64,000 nucleotides of DNA from Mycolicibacterium malmesburyense (GTDB lineage: Bacteria; Actinomycetota; Actinomycetes; Mycobacteriales; Mycobacteriaceae). The stretch covers positions 5,335-69,334 of the forward strand of contig NZ_CVTB01000177.1 of assembly GCF_001050015.1 (NCBI RefSeq). Reading direction: 5' to 3'. The translations under genes and the position numbers were made by a program. The notes under the pieces are model-generated. The model worked only from the letters and a program-made list of their open reading frames with translations, ran no database searches and was not told the DNA's origin. Below are positions 54,674 to 64,000 of this stretch, piece after piece (position 1 is the first letter of the stretch; each line of letters opens with the position of its first letter).

Positions 54674-57600
54674 TTCGAGGGCTTCTCCTCAGACTCGATC
54701 CGGTTGATCGCCTCGCTCATGTGAGCGCCGACCTTCGCAATGTACGGCTCGTCGATCACCTGGATGTGCTCACCCCCGATCGGCACGACCTCCAGCTCGG
54801 AGACGAACTCGCCCCAACCGCCGTCGGGCTTGCGGGTGGCGTAGCGCGGCTCGAAGTAGATCGCGTCGTCGTGGTAGCGGTCGGCCATGTAGAGCGTGAC
54901 CTTGCCGTCGTAGGGCTTGATCTCGGCGGTGTCTATGGCGCGCTGATCCAGATACGACGTGCGCTGGTGCTCGATGATCCCGCCGGGGATCTGCACCCCG
55001 CTCTGGCTCACCACGTCGAGGACGTAGCGCACCTGGCCCTCGTCGTCGAGCGCCTCGAGCTCCTCGTACGGGATCTCGGGAATCTCCACGTTGAACGTGC
55101 GCTCGGCGAAGCGGGCGTAGCGGTCCCAGCGCGCGCGGGTCTCCTCCTTGGTCTGGGGGATCTCCTCACCCGGGCGCACCGCGTCGATGAGACCGACGAA
55201 CTGCACGTCGGCACCGGCTGCCGTGAGCCCGATCGCGCAGGCGTAGGCGAGCACCCCGCCCAGCGACCAGCCGGCGAGGATGAACGGCTTGCCCCGCTTG
55301 CCGTCGGTCCAGCCGTTGAGCTCCAAGAGTTTCGGCACGTACTCGCGTGCCCTCTCCTCGATCGAGCCTTCGACACGCTCGATGCCGTACATCGGGGTGT
55401 CGGCGGGCAACCGCTTGAGCAGCGGCTCGTAGACCACCGTCGAACCACCCGCGGCGTGGAAGACGACCACGGGGATGTGGCGCTCACCTTCCGGTCCGTC
55501 CTGCGGTGCACGGATCGTCCGCACGAACCCGTCGACCTTGCCGCCCTCGAGATACTCGCGGACGGTGGTCGACAGCTCCTCGATGGTCTTCGCGGAGCGG
55601 ACATCGTCGGCGGTGATGGTGCCCTCGTCGACGCGCTCGGTCAGCCGCTCGGCGATCTTGGTCGCGGTGGCCTCGTCGAGCCCGGGCAGTTCGTTGAAGA
55701 TGCCGCCCGGCGACTTGCCGGTGACGATCGCCCAGGTGGCGAACGTGACGCGTTCCGCGGCGTCGCGCGGTGGCACGTCGGAGCCCAGCGCCTCGGTCAC
55801 CGCCTCCTGGGTGAGCACCTTGGACGCCGCCGCGACCGTCGCCCGCGAGGGACCCCCCGCGGGCGTGGGGCCACTGGGGTCCGTCGGCGGCGGCGGCACC
55901 GCCGGCCCGCTCGGGTCGGTCGGGGGTGCGGGGATGTCGGATGCCGGAGCGGCACCGGCCGGGAGGTCAGATTCGGTCGCGGTGCCCGCGCTGGTGACCT
56001 CCGAGGTGACGCCGGTCTTCTCGGCCAGCACCTGCTCGAGCTCGGCGACGGTGGTCGCACCGCCCATCAGCTCGGCCTGTTCGGCCGCGATCTCCTCGGC
56101 GGTCTTGGTCTTCTGGTGCTCGGCGATCTGGTCGACCTCGTCGCGGTGCTCGATCGCGTAGTGGATCAGCTTCTCGACCGCGTACAGGTTGGCGTCGCGC
56201 ACGGCGGTCAGCTGAATCGGCGGCAGGTCGAAGTCGTACTCGACGCGGTTCTTGATCCGCACGGCCATCAGCGAGTCGAGGCCGAGCTCGATCAGCGGCA
56301 CCTCCCACGGCAGGTCCTCGGGCTCGTAACCCATTGCGCCGCCGACGATCGCGCCGAGCCGGTCGTGGATCGTCTCCCCCGAGTCCGGCGACCACTTCGC
56401 GAAGCCGGCGGCCAGACCCGCTCCGGCCGTCAGGTTGTCCTGCAGGATCTCCGCAGCGTCTTCCTCGGGCTCATCGGCTGGGGCGGCCGAAACCTGGCCA
56501 GCCACAGCGGCTCCGGTGGCGACCGCGACGGGCAGCGCACCCGCGGCGCCGGTCCGGCTCACCACCGCGTCGTACACCAGCGTGAAGGACTCGTCGATGC
56601 GCGCGTGCACCTGCACGCTGGCCCCACCGGGGTGGCGGGTCAGCGTCGTCACCAGCCGCGCCCCCTCACCGGGCACCGCGCGCTGTTCGGAAGCGACCAA
56701 ATTGGCGTCGGGAATGACCGCTGCGGCAGCCGCTTTGACCAACGCGGCCAGGTTCGTCTCGCCCTTCGGCGCGTACTCCCAGACGTGCCTGCCGTCCGGC
56801 GTCGCGACGTGGTTGCCCGGCATCACCGCCGAACTGTCGCCGGTGAACCGCGCATCGAGCCAGTGCGGCTTGCGCTTGAACCGGGTCGGCGGGATGTTCG
56901 CGAAGTCCAGCGCCCCGGCCAACCCCTTCGACCGGCGCGGGAACAGCGTGCGGAAGTCGAGATCGTGGCCGTGGACGAACAGCTGCGCCATCGCGACGGT
57001 CATCGAGTCGACCTCGTCCTGCTTGCGCGCCAGCGTCGCGATCAGCTGCGCGTCGTGCAGCCCGGCCGCCGCCGTGGTCAGGCCGACCTGCATCAGCGCG
57101 ACGGGATTCGGCGCCAACTCGAGGAAGGTCGTGTGCCCGTTGTCGACGGCGTTGCGGATGCCGTGGGTGAAGTAGACGCTGTGGCGCAGCCCCTTCTTCC
57201 AGTAGTCGACGTCGTGGATGGTCTCGCCGGGCCGGATGAAGCGACCCTCGTGCACCGTCGAGAAGTAGCCGATCTTGGTCGGGTGCGGTTCGATGCCGAC
57301 GAGTTCGGCGGCGAGCTCGCCGAGCAGCGGGTCCATCTGCGAGGTGTGGCTGGCGCCCCTGGTCTGCATCTTGCGGGCGAACTTGCCCTCTTGCTCGCAG
57401 CGCTCGATGATCGCGTCGACCTGGTCGGGTGGCCCGCCGATGACGGTCTGTGTCGGCGCGGCGTACACACACACCTCGAGGTCCTTGAAAGCTTCAGTTT
57501 CTCTGAAGACCCCTACGATCTCGTCGGCCGAATACTCGACCAGCGCCATCAACCGGATCCATTCGCCGAACAACATCGCCTCGCCCTCACCCATGAGGTG

Positions 57601-60219
57601 AGCACGTGCACAGATGGCCCGGGTGGCATCCTGTAGCGACAGGCCGCCGGCGAAGTACGCGGCGGCGGCCTCACCGAGCGACTGGCCCACCACCGCAGCG
57701 GGTTTCGCGCCATGGTGCTTGAGCAACTCACCGAGTGCGATCTGCAGGGCGAAGATCACCGTCTGGACGACCTCGATGGGGTACTCGCAGGTCTCATTGG
57801 TGTAGTCGATCGCGTCATCGAGGACCAGCTCCAGGATCGAGTAGCCCCGTTCATCCTGAATGAGGGCGTCGACCTTGTTGATCCACTCCGCGAACACCTC
57901 GTTGCGCAGATACAGGTTCTTACCCATCTTGCGGTGCTGGGCGCCGAAACCGGCCAGCACCCACACCGGCCCGTTGGTCACCGGGCCGTCGGCGCTGAAC
58001 ACGCTCGGGTGCTGCTTGCCCTCGGCCACCGCGCGCAGACCCTTGACGGCCTCGTCGTGGTCGTGGGCCAGCACCACGGCGCGCGACCGCCCGTGGTTGC
58101 GACGCGACAGCGCGCGCCCGATGGACTCCAGCGACGACTCCCGGCCCTCGGGGCTGTCGATCCAGTCGGCCAACTCGGCCGCCGTCGCCCGCTTCCGCGA
58201 CGTCAGGAACCCCGAAACAGCCAGCGGTACAACCGGAGTGGGTTGCTCTCCGGACTCCATCTCCTCGCGGGCGACCTCGAGCAACCGCAGCGCCTCGTCG
58301 GTCAGGCCGGGCAGTTCGGGCTCGTCGAGTTGTGCGTGCGCGGGCCGGTCCAGCGCGTCGTCATCGTCGTCCTCATCGAAGTCCGATTCTCTTCGCGCAA
58401 GCGGCTCATCGACGAACTCGCCGTACTCGTCCATCCGCACCCCGCCGATGTAGACGGCGTCGGCGTCGGCCGACTTCGACTCTTCGGCTTCGGGCTCCGG
58501 TTCCGGTTCGGGCTCGACGAGATCCGACGGCAGTACCTCACGCAGCACCAGGTGGGCGTTCGCACCGCCGAAGCCGAACCCGGAGACGCCGGTGATCGCA
58601 TGTCCGCTGTAGCGCGGCCAGTCGGTGACGGCGTCGGCGACCTTGAGGTGCACACCGTCGAAGTCGATGTAGGGGTTGGGGCCGCTGTAGTTGATTGACG
58701 GCGGGATCTTGTCGTTGCGCAGCGCCAGCGTCATCTTCGCCAGGCTCGCCGCTCCTGCGGCCGACTCCAGGTGTCCCACATTGGATTTGATGGCGCCCAG
58801 CAGCGCCGGTTTGTCGGCCGCGCGGCCCCTGCCGATGACACGGCCGAGAGCGTCGGCCTCGATCGGGTCGCCGAGGATGGTGCCGGTGCCGTGCGCCTCG
58901 ATGTAGTCGACGACGCGCGGGTTGATGCCGGCGTCCTTGTACGCCTTGCGCAGCACGTCGGCCTGCGCGTCCGGGTTCGGTGCGAGCAGGCCGTTGGACC
59001 GGCCGTCGTGGTTGACCGCGCTGCCGGCGATCACGGCGAGGATCTCGTCACCGTCGCGGCGGGCGTCGGAGACCCGCTTGAGCACGAGCATGCCGCCACC
59101 CTCGGAGCGGGCGTAGCCGTCGGCGTCCTGCGAGAACGACTTGATCCGGCCGTCGGGGGCGAGCACGCCGCCGACCTCGTCGAAGCCGACCGTGACCAGC
59201 GGGGTGATCAACGCGTTCACGCCGCCGACGATCGCGACGTCGGCCTCACCCGCACGCAACGCCTGCACACCCTGGTGCGCGGCGACCAGCGAACTCGAGC
59301 AGGCGGTGTCGACGGTCACCGACGGGCCGCGGAAGTCGTAGAAGTAGGAGACGCGGTTGGCGATGATCGAACTGGAGTTGCCGGTGATCGCGTACGGGTG
59401 GGTGACGCTCGGATCCGACAGGGCCAGGTTCTGGTAGTCGGCGTTCGACGAGCCCACGTACACCGCGACGGCCTCACCGCGCAGGCTCGATGCCGGGATG
59501 CGGGCGTTTTCCAGTGCCTCCCAAGTCAATTCGAGCGCCATCCGCTGCTGCGGATCGATGTTGTCGGCCTCCATCTTCGACAGCGCGAAGAACTCGGCGT
59601 CGAAGCCCTTGATGTCGGAGAGGTAGCCACCGCGGGTGCGGGCCTTGGCGACGCGCTCGGCGATGCGCGGCTCGCAGAGGAACTCCTCCCATCGCCCTTC
59701 GGGCAGGTCGGTGATCGCGTCGCGGCCCTCCATGAGCGCGCGCCACGTCTCGTCCGGGGTGTTCATGTCCCCGGGGAAACGGGTGGCCAGGCCGATGATC
59801 GCGATGTCGTCGACATCGCGCTCGCGGCTCCAGTCCTCGTCGTCGCCGGCGTCCTCGAGTTCGGGCTCGCCTTCGACGATCACCGTCGCCAACGACTCGA
59901 TGGTGGGATGGCGGAAGGCCACCGTGGCCGTCAACGTGACACCGGTCAGGTCCTCGATGTCGCTGGCCATCGCGACGGCGTCGCGCGACGAGAGGCCGAG
60001 CTCGACCATCGGTGCGCTCTCGCTGATGGAATCGGGCGACTGTCCGGTGGCGTTGCCGATCCAGTTGCGCAGCCACTCGCGCATCTCGTTGACCGACATG
60101 TCGGTTCTGGGGGCGGTCATCGGCTTTTCGGGTGCCAGCTGGATGTCGTCGCCTGACGGCATCTCGGGTTGCTGCGAATCGTCCTGTGTATCAGCCATAT
60201 TCGAGTTGGTCTCAGTCAC
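54670..60219 (-). CDS. pks13: Polyketide synthase Pks13 (mycolic acid condensase)
   Basis: An 1849-residue type I PKS making the Claisen condensation to alpha-alkyl beta-ketoacyl-trehalose. Order: ACP (phosphopantetheine Ser78), KS (Cys307 in VDTACSSS), AT (Ser847 in GQSLGEA), ACP (Ser1316 in LGLDSLMAV), TE (Ser1652 in GWSLGG). It is over 100 residues longer than the M. tuberculosis protein. The extra length is in low-complexity linkers: an acidic one after KS (about 590-640) and a Pro/Gly/Ser one (about 1420-1465) with repeated PTDPSGP. The KS-AT linker contains a near-copy of the proX/proV repeat core. GTG start overlaps fadD32 by 8 nt. Confidence 0.96.
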   Translation of the reverse strand: MTETNSNMADTQDDSQQPEMPSGDDIQLAPEKPMTAPRTDMSVNEMREWLRNWIGNATGQSPDSISESAPMVELGLSSRDAVAMASDIEDLTGVTLTATVAFRHPTIESLATVIVEGEPELEDAGDDEDWSRERDVDDIAIIGLATRFPGDMNTPDETWRALMEGRDAITDLPEGRWEEFLCEPRIAERVAKARTRGGYLSDIKGFDAEFFALSKMEADNIDPQQRMALELTWEALENARIPASSLRGEAVAVYVGSSNADYQNLALSDPSVTHPYAITGNSSSIIANRVSYFYDFRGPSVTVDTACSSSLVAAHQGVQALRAGEADVAIVGGVNALITPLVTVGFDEVGGVLAPDGRIKSFSQDADGYARSEGGGMLVLKRVSDARRDGDEILAVIAGSAVNHDGRSNGLLAPNPDAQADVLRKAYKDAGINPRVVDYIEAHGTGTILGDPIEADALGRVIGRGRAADKPALLGAIKSNVGHLESAAGAASLAKMTLALRNDKIPPSINYSGPNPYIDFDGVHLKVADAVTDWPRYSGHAITGVSGFGFGGANAHLVLREVLPSDLVEPEPEPEPEAEESKSADADAVYIGGVRMDEYGEFVDEPLARRESDFDEDDDDDALDRPAHAQLDEPELPGLTDEALRLLEVAREEMESGEQPTPVVPLAVSGFLTSRKRATAAELADWIDSPEGRESSLESIGRALSRRNHGRSRAVVLAHDHDEAVKGLRAVAEGKQHPSVFSADGPVTNGPVWVLAGFGAQHRKMGKNLYLRNEVFAEWINKVDALIQDERGYSILELVLDDAIDYTNETCEYPIEVVQTVIFALQIALGELLKHHGAKPAAVVGQSLGEAAAAYFAGGLSLQDATRAICARAHLMGEGEAMLFGEWIRLMALVEYSADEIVGVFRETEAFKDLEVCVYAAPTQTVIGGPPDQVDAIIERCEQEGKFARKMQTRGASHTSQMDPLLGELAAELVGIEPHPTKIGYFSTVHEGRFIRPGETIHDVDYWKKGLRHSVYFTHGIRNAVDNGHTTFLELAPNPVALMQVGLTTAAAGLHDAQLIATLARKQDEVDSMTVAMAQLFVHGHDLDFRTLFPRRSKGLAGALDFANIPPTRFKRKPHWLDARFTGDSSAVMPGNHVATPDGRHVWEYAPKGETNLAALVKAAAAAVIPDANLVASEQRAVPGEGARLVTTLTRHPGGASVQVHARIDESFTLVYDAVVSRTGAAGALPVAVATGAAVAGQVSAAPADEPEEDAAEILQDNLTAGAGLAAGFAKWSPDSGETIHDRLGAIVGGAMGYEPEDLPWEVPLIELGLDSLMAVRIKNRVEYDFDLPPIQLTAVRDANLYAVEKLIHYAIEHRDEVDQIAEHQKTKTAEEIAAEQAELMGGATTVAELEQVLAEKTGVTSEVTSAGTATESDLPAGAAPASDIPAPPTDPSGPAVPPPPTDPSGPTPAGGPSRATVAAASKVLTQEAVTEALGSDVPPRDAAERVTFATWAIVTGKSPGGIFNELPGLDEATATKIAERLTERVDEGTITADDVRSAKTIEELSTTVREYLEGGKVDGFVRTIRAPQDGPEGERHIPVVVFHAAGGSTVVYEPLLKRLPADTPMYGIERVEGSIEERAREYVPKLLELNGWTDGKRGKPFILAGWSLGGVLAYACAIGLTAAGADVQFVGLIDAVRPGEEIPQTKEETRARWDRYARFAERTFNVEIPEIPYEELEALDDEGQVRYVLDVVSQSGVQIPGGIIEHQRTSYLDQRAIDTAEIKPYDGKVTLYMADRYHDDAIYFEPRYATRKPDGGWGEFVSELEVVPIGGEHIQVIDEPYIAKVGAHMSEAINRIESEEKPSK

Positions 60220-62101
60220 TCTCGTCGGGGAACGCGTTGGCGATCTTCCCGCTGCGCAGACTGCCGTCCAGGTAGGCCGAGCGGCACGCTCGACGGCCGA
60301 TCTTGCCGCTCGAGGTGCGCGGGATCGCGCCCGCGGGGGTCAGCAGCACGTCGCGGACGGTGACGCCGTGGCGCACGGCGATCGCGGCGCGGATATCGTC
60401 GGCGATGGGACCCATGTCGAGCTTGTGGGAGCCGGGTGCCCGCTCACCGACGATCACCAGCTGTTCGGAGGTGTCGTCGGGATCGCGCTTGAGGCCGGAG
60501 TGGGCGTTCTCGAACACCTCGTCCGGCAGCTGGTTGGCGGGCACCGAGAACGCCGCGACGAACCCGGTGCGCAGCGCCTTGGTCGACTCCTGCGCGGAGT
60601 ACTCCAGGTCCTGCGGGTAGTGGTTGCGCCCGTCGATGATGACCAGGTCCTTCACACGGCCGGTGATGTAGAGCTCGCCGTCGTAGTAGGCACCCAGGTC
60701 ACCGGTGCGCACCCAGGTCGCGTCGTCGGTCGCGCCTTCGGCGTGCGACGGGTTGGTCCGCGACTTGAGGATGTTCTGGAACGTCGCGATCGTCTCCTCG
60801 GGCTTCCCCCAGTAGCCCGTGCCCATGTTCTGACCGCTGATCCAGACCTCGCCGATCTGCCCGTCGGGCAGCTCGGTGGCGGTGTCGTTGTCGACGATGA
60901 CCGCCCACTCGGCGATGCCGATCTTGCCGGCACCGGCCTGCGGAACGGCCTTGGGCGAATCCTCGGACACCGGAACGAAGCGGCCGACGTTGAGCTCGTC
61001 GCGGTCCACCGGAGTGATCGTCGGTTCGGCGTCCATCGGCGTGGTCGACACGAACAGCGTGGCCTCGGCCAGGCCGTAGGAAGGCTTGATCGCCTTGGGC
61101 TGGAATCCGAACGGGCCGAAAGCCTCGTTGAACCGCCGCACGGTGGCCGCCGAGATCGGCTCGCTGCCGTTGAGGATGCACTTGATGTTGGACAGGTCCA
61201 GCGGCGGCTCGCCGTCCTTGGGCACGCCGCGGGCCGCGGCATGGTCGAACGCGAAGTTCGGGGCCACCGAGATGGTGCCGCCGGTGTCGCCTTCCTTGCG
61301 CGCCATTTCGCGGATCCAACGGCCGGGCCGGCGCACGAACGCGGCCGGCGTCATGAAGGTGATGTAGTGGCCGAGCATCGGCGACAGCAGCACGGTGATC
61401 AGGCCCATGTCGTGGAAGAACGGCAGCCAGGACACACCGCGGTCGCCTTCCTGGCCGTCGAGCGCCTCGATCACCTGCACCACGTTGGTGGCCAGGTTCA
61501 GGTGGGTGATCTGCACGCCGGTCGGGATGCGCGTCGAGCCCGACGTGTACTGCAGGTAGGCGATGGTGTGCTCGTCGACGTCGACGGGTTCCCACGTGGC
61601 GCCGACCTCGTTGGGCACGGCGTCGACGGCGATCACGCGGGGGCGCTGCTTGGCGGGGCGGGTGCGGAAGAACTTGCGCACACCTTCGGCGGCGTCGGTG
61701 GTGGTCAGGATGGCCGACGGCTCGCAGTCGTCGAGCACGGCGTGCAGGCGGCCGACGTGACCCGGCTCGTTCGGGTCGAACAGCGGAACGGCGATGCGGC
61801 CCGAGTACAGCGTGCCGAAGAACGCGACGAGGTAGTCGAGGTTCTGGGGGCACAGGATCGCGACGCGGTCGCCGGGCTGGGTGACCTGTTGCAGCCGGGC
61901 GCCGACGGCGCGGTTGCGGGCGCCGAAGTCGGCCCAGCGCAGGTCGCGCGCGACGCCGTCGCGTTCGGTGGAGAAGTCCAGGAAGCGGTAGGCGAGCTTG
62001 TCCCCACGAACCTTCGCCCATCGTTCGACGTGTTTGACCAGGCTTCCGTTGTCGGGAAACTTGATCAGTCCGTCCTTGATGAACGGGTTATGGAACCCCA
62101 T
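60212..62101 (-). CDS. fadD32: Long-chain fatty-acid AMP ligase FadD32
   Basis: A 629-residue FAAL that activates meromycolic acid as acyl-AMP and loads it on the N-terminal ACP of Pks13. Adenylation motifs: [50 protein letters not shown] and the C-terminal catalytic Lys region [13 protein letters not shown] lies 8 nt before the ATG at 62101. First gene of the fadD32-pks13-accD4 operon. FadD32 is the known target of diarylcoumarins. Confidence 0.96.
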   Translation of the reverse strand: MGFHNPFIKDGLIKFPDNGSLVKHVERWAKVRGDKLAYRFLDFSTERDGVARDLRWADFGARNRAVGARLQQVTQPGDRVAILCPQNLDYLVAFFGTLYSGRIAVPLFDPNEPGHVGRLHAVLDDCEPSAILTTTDAAEGVRKFFRTRPAKQRPRVIAVDAVPNEVGATWEPVDVDEHTIAYLQYTSGSTRIPTGVQITHLNLATNVVQVIEALDGQEGDRGVSWLPFFHDMGLITVLLSPMLGHYITFMTPAAFVRRPGRWIREMARKEGDTGGTISVAPNFAFDHAAARGVPKDGEPPLDLSNIKCILNGSEPISAATVRRFNEAFGPFGFQPKAIKPSYGLAEATLFVSTTPMDAEPTITPVDRDELNVGRFVPVSEDSPKAVPQAGAGKIGIAEWAVIVDNDTATELPDGQIGEVWISGQNMGTGYWGKPEETIATFQNILKSRTNPSHAEGATDDATWVRTGDLGAYYDGELYITGRVKDLVIIDGRNHYPQDLEYSAQESTKALRTGFVAAFSVPANQLPDEVFENAHSGLKRDPDDTSEQLVIVGERAPGSHKLDMGPIADDIRAAIAVRHGVTVRDVLLTPAGAIPRTSSGKIGRRACRSAYLDGSLRSGKIANAFPDESD

Positions 62102-62281
62102 CGCACTCTCCTGTCAGCGGCACACGCTTCTCGATGCCGATCGCACATGATTTTGGGAGCCGCCCTGCGAGCGCCGCACCCGGACAAGAAGCGTACCGGC
62201 CGGCTATCCGCTTACTGCTCTTAGTTTTTTCTTAATGTTAGGTGACTGCTTGTCGCCGTCCAAATCAGGTCTGGTCACGAG
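62102..62281 (-). promoter_or_regulatory. Leader/promoter region of fadD32-pks13-accD4
   Basis: The 180 bp between the Culp6 stop and the fadD32 start contain an unusually AT-rich patch (about 62215-62242, minus strand TTAAGAAAAAACTAAGAG). That leaves a leader of about 100 nt. I cannot point to a definite -10/-35 pair. Confidence 0.4.
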
Positions 62282-63286
62282 TCAGCCATGTTTCGGCTGC
62301 GGCGCGTTATCGATCAATTCCTGCGCCCAGCGCTGCGTCCATTGGGTGGCGGACGCACCGTCGACATTCCAGAACTGCGTGGTGGCGTACATCGCGTGAA
62401 TGGGTTGCCCCGCACCGCCGAGCAGTATGTCGATCGTCTTGGGCAGGTTCATGATGTTGAACGCCTCCGGCGGCGCCGAGCAGATCAAGTCGCCCGGTGC
62501 GCAGATCTCGTTGACGCGGTCGTTGAGCGCCCCGAACCCGCCCGGCCGCGGCCCCGTCATGGCCAGCCCCATGCCGTCGAGCATGGGCACGTCGCGCAGC
62601 GTGATCTCGGCGCCCTGACCCGGCGGGTTGGGGCCGACGTCCACCCCGACGCCGGTCTGCCTGCGGCCGTCGGCGATCAACGTCACACCCAACACCAGGT
62701 CCTCGTCGACCGGGCCGCGCCCATTGCCGATGTCGCTGGCGATGTCGCCGGCGATGACCGCGCCCTGCGAGAACCCGACGAGCACGTAGCTGGTCAGGGG
62801 GCAACGCTCGTTCATGTCCGTCATGGCCCTGACCGTCGCGTGGAAACCCTCGGCGCGGCTGTCGTTGTAGCTCATCTGCCCGTCCTGCGAGAACGGGTTG
62901 TGGAACTGCGCCGTGTACGGAACGGTGAACACCTCGACCCGGTCGTTGCCGAACTGCCCGCGGACCGGGTTGGTGACGTTGAGCAGCAACGCGATCGGGA
63001 ACTGTGTCGGGTTGAACGGATCGAGCTGCGGTGAGGACTCCCACGTGCCGGGGATCGAGATCATCTGTACGTCCGGGCAGCTCGCATCCTGAAACTCCGG
63101 GCGCGGCTTCTTGGTCGGGCTGATCCCGGTTGGGGGAACGCCGGTCGGTGGGATACCCGCCGGCCCCTCGGGTTTGCGCAGGATCACGACGACGATGATG
63201 ATCAGCAGCACCACCACGAGTGCCATCGCGCCGGCGGCGACGAGCGCGAGGATGCGGTGGCGTTTCCGCCGGTTGGTTGTGGCCAT
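62282..63286 (-). CDS. culp6: Cutinase-like envelope lipase Culp6 (Rv3802c)
   Basis: A 334-residue membrane-anchored serine esterase with phospholipase A/thioesterase activity in its orthologue, essential for mycolate metabolism. N-terminal anchor helix at about 13-37, then a short Pro/Thr repeat ([13 protein letters not shown]) and the cutinase domain. Nucleophile is Ser173 in GFSQGAV; acid region CAPGDLIC and His in PIHAMYA follow. It sits between the fadD32 operon and the DUF732 gene (18 nt gap), matching the mycolate region order. Confidence 0.93.
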   Translation of the reverse strand: MATTNRRKRHRILALVAAGAMALVVVLLIIIVVVILRKPEGPAGIPPTGVPPTGISPTKKPRPEFQDASCPDVQMISIPGTWESSPQLDPFNPTQFPIALLLNVTNPVRGQFGNDRVEVFTVPYTAQFHNPFSQDGQMSYNDSRAEGFHATVRAMTDMNERCPLTSYVLVGFSQGAVIAGDIASDIGNGRGPVDEDLVLGVTLIADGRRQTGVGVDVGPNPPGQGAEITLRDVPMLDGMGLAMTGPRPGGFGALNDRVNEICAPGDLICSAPPEAFNIMNLPKTIDILLGGAGQPIHAMYATTQFWNVDGASATQWTQRWAQELIDNAPQPKHG

Positions 63287-63304
63287 GTATCGGTTGGGCT
63301 CCTG

Positions 63305-63754
63305 CTAGCAGAGTCGTTCGGTCGCGATGCGAATGTAATCGGCGGTGGCGGCGTCGATGTCGACGGTCGGCGCCGTACCGGAGATGTGATCCCGCACATC
63401 GCCACGCACCAGCGGATAGACCGAATCCCACACCTGCTGATCGTCGTGCTTGGCGGCACGGGCCTGGCAGACGTACGAACCGATTCGAAGCGCCGGCAGG
63501 TCACTGGACCGCGCCACCCCGGCCGCGGCCAGCGCGTCGAGGTAGCCCTGCTGCCGATCTGTCAGGACGAGGGTGTTGGAGTGCCCGGTCGCGGGGGGCC
63601 CGGCGGGTGCCGTCTCACCGGGCGCGGGTGCCGCCTCGGATGTCGGCATACCCATGGCCGCCATGACGTCGTGCCCGGAGCATCCGGTCAGCAGCGCCGT
63701 CGCCGAAGCTATCAGCAGCGACCCTGCCGCCATCGTTCGTACCGAGCGTTGCAC
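63305..63754 (-). CDS. DUF732 lipoprotein
   Basis: A 149-residue exported protein. The signal peptide ends in lipobox LLTGC (Cys about 25). A Pro/Ala-rich linker (about 38-60) precedes a DUF732 domain with two Cys (SYVCQARAAKHDD ... ATERLC) that probably form a disulfide. Function unknown. It lies between fbpD and culp6; in M. tuberculosis these are neighbours without it. Probably co-transcribed with culp6. Confidence 0.85.
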   Translation of the reverse strand: MQRSVRTMAAGSLLIASATALLTGCSGHDVMAAMGMPTSEAAPAPGETAPAGPPATGHSNTLVLTDRQQGYLDALAAAGVARSSDLPALRIGSYVCQARAAKHDDQQVWDSVYPLVRGDVRDHISGTAPTVDIDAATADYIRIATERLC

Positions 63755-63811
63755 TCCTCCAAGGTACCGGCTGCCGTTGCGCGGCCCCGGCTTCGAAGAG
63801 CGGGTCGCCGG

Positions 63812-64000
63812 CTAAGCGATCGTCGCCGCCAATTCCCCGCTCATGGCCGCGAGCTGACCGCTCCACGAACCCCAGTCGTGGGTACCGCTGGTGGGGAAGT
63901 CGAAGTGCCCGTTCTTACCGCCGACGGAGCGGTAGTGCTGGTAGAACTCGCGATTGGTGCCCTGGGCGATGTCGCAGTAGCCGATCATGGCGGGCGGATC
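63812..64000 (-). CDS. fbpD: Antigen 85/MPT51-family protein, C-terminal end (FbpD-like)
   Basis: Only the last 62 residues are in the window. They match the end of the antigen 85 fold (GKNGHFDFPTSGTHDWGSWSGQLAAM in pieces, ending ELAATIA). The GTHDWGSW segment is in the place of the catalytic-His loop of mycolyltransferases, and His is present. Position beside culp6 corresponds to fbpD/MPT51. The rest of the active site is outside the window, so activity cannot be judged. Confidence 0.8.
   Translation of the reverse strand, partial: DPPAMIGYCDIAQGTNREFYQHYRSVGGKNGHFDFPTSGTHDWGSWSGQLAAMSGELAATIA

Overview
The window is a high-GC actinobacterial chromosome segment from a member of the Mycobacteriaceae, most likely a rapid grower (Mycolicibacterium type). 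The evidence is the mycolate/arabinogalactan core at the right end (wzt-glfT1-wzm, a Rv3789-like GtrA protein, dprE1-dprE2-aftA-embC-embA-embB, accD4-pks13-fadD32-culp6 and an antigen-85/MPT51 gene). The left half follows the order of the M. tuberculosis Rv3752c-Rv3780 region, with replacements. Gene names come from recognising the proteins; no database search was run.

Left part (1-15.7 kb). A CHASE3/HAMP histidine kinase (cut by the window edge) is coupled to a receiver-PP2C phosphatase. Then come tRNA-Ser(CGA), tadA with its associated protein, tyrA, a glycolipid-binding-domain protein and a proX-proV-proW-proZ osmoprotectant importer. A 32-bp sequence is repeated three times in tandem at the proX/proV junction. 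Housekeeping and lipid-type enzymes follow: a phosphotransferase, a histidine phosphatase, an SDR, an alkylsulfatase-like MBL enzyme, a cupin, an MmcQ/YjbR protein and a phosphoesterase. tRNA-Arg(ACG) and tRNA-Ser(GCT) close the block.

Middle part (15.7-27 kb). This holds pat (aromatic/histidinol-phosphate aminotransferase), a DUF4334 protein, a TIGR03086 protein, a lipoprotein and a crotonase. A type III polyketide synthase is paired with an isoprenylcysteine-methyltransferase-like protein. Next are an epimerase/membrane-protein pair divergent from a MocR regulator, tRNA-Ser(TGA), a MarR regulator divergent from a quinone oxidoreductase, and a cysteine-desulfurase-like protein without the PLP lysine. 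A 415-bp gene-free gap precedes bpa.

Right part (27-64 kb) is cell-envelope assembly. Galactan is primed and exported (GlfT1, Wzt/Wzm). Decaprenylphosphoryl-arabinose is made by DprE1/DprE2 and used by AftA and the Emb proteins. The emb genes are not contiguous: three minus-strand genes lie between embC and embA, namely an AbiEi/DUF559 protein bounded by two identical 40-bp palindromes, a HAAS-type membrane protein and its PadR regulator. A double palindromic operator lies between padR and embA. DprE1 carries Ala at the position of M. tuberculosis Cys387, the residue that benzothiazinones modify. After embB come an MBL hydrolase, a compact folE-MFS-RibD cluster and two small secreted proteins. 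The mycolic condensation operon (fadD32-pks13-accD4), the Culp6 lipase, a DUF732 lipoprotein and the 3' end of fbpD close the window.

Many genes begin at or within 8 nt of a TANNNT -10 box, suggesting leaderless mRNAs. Several others overlap by ATGA/GTGA/TGATG, indicating translational coupling.
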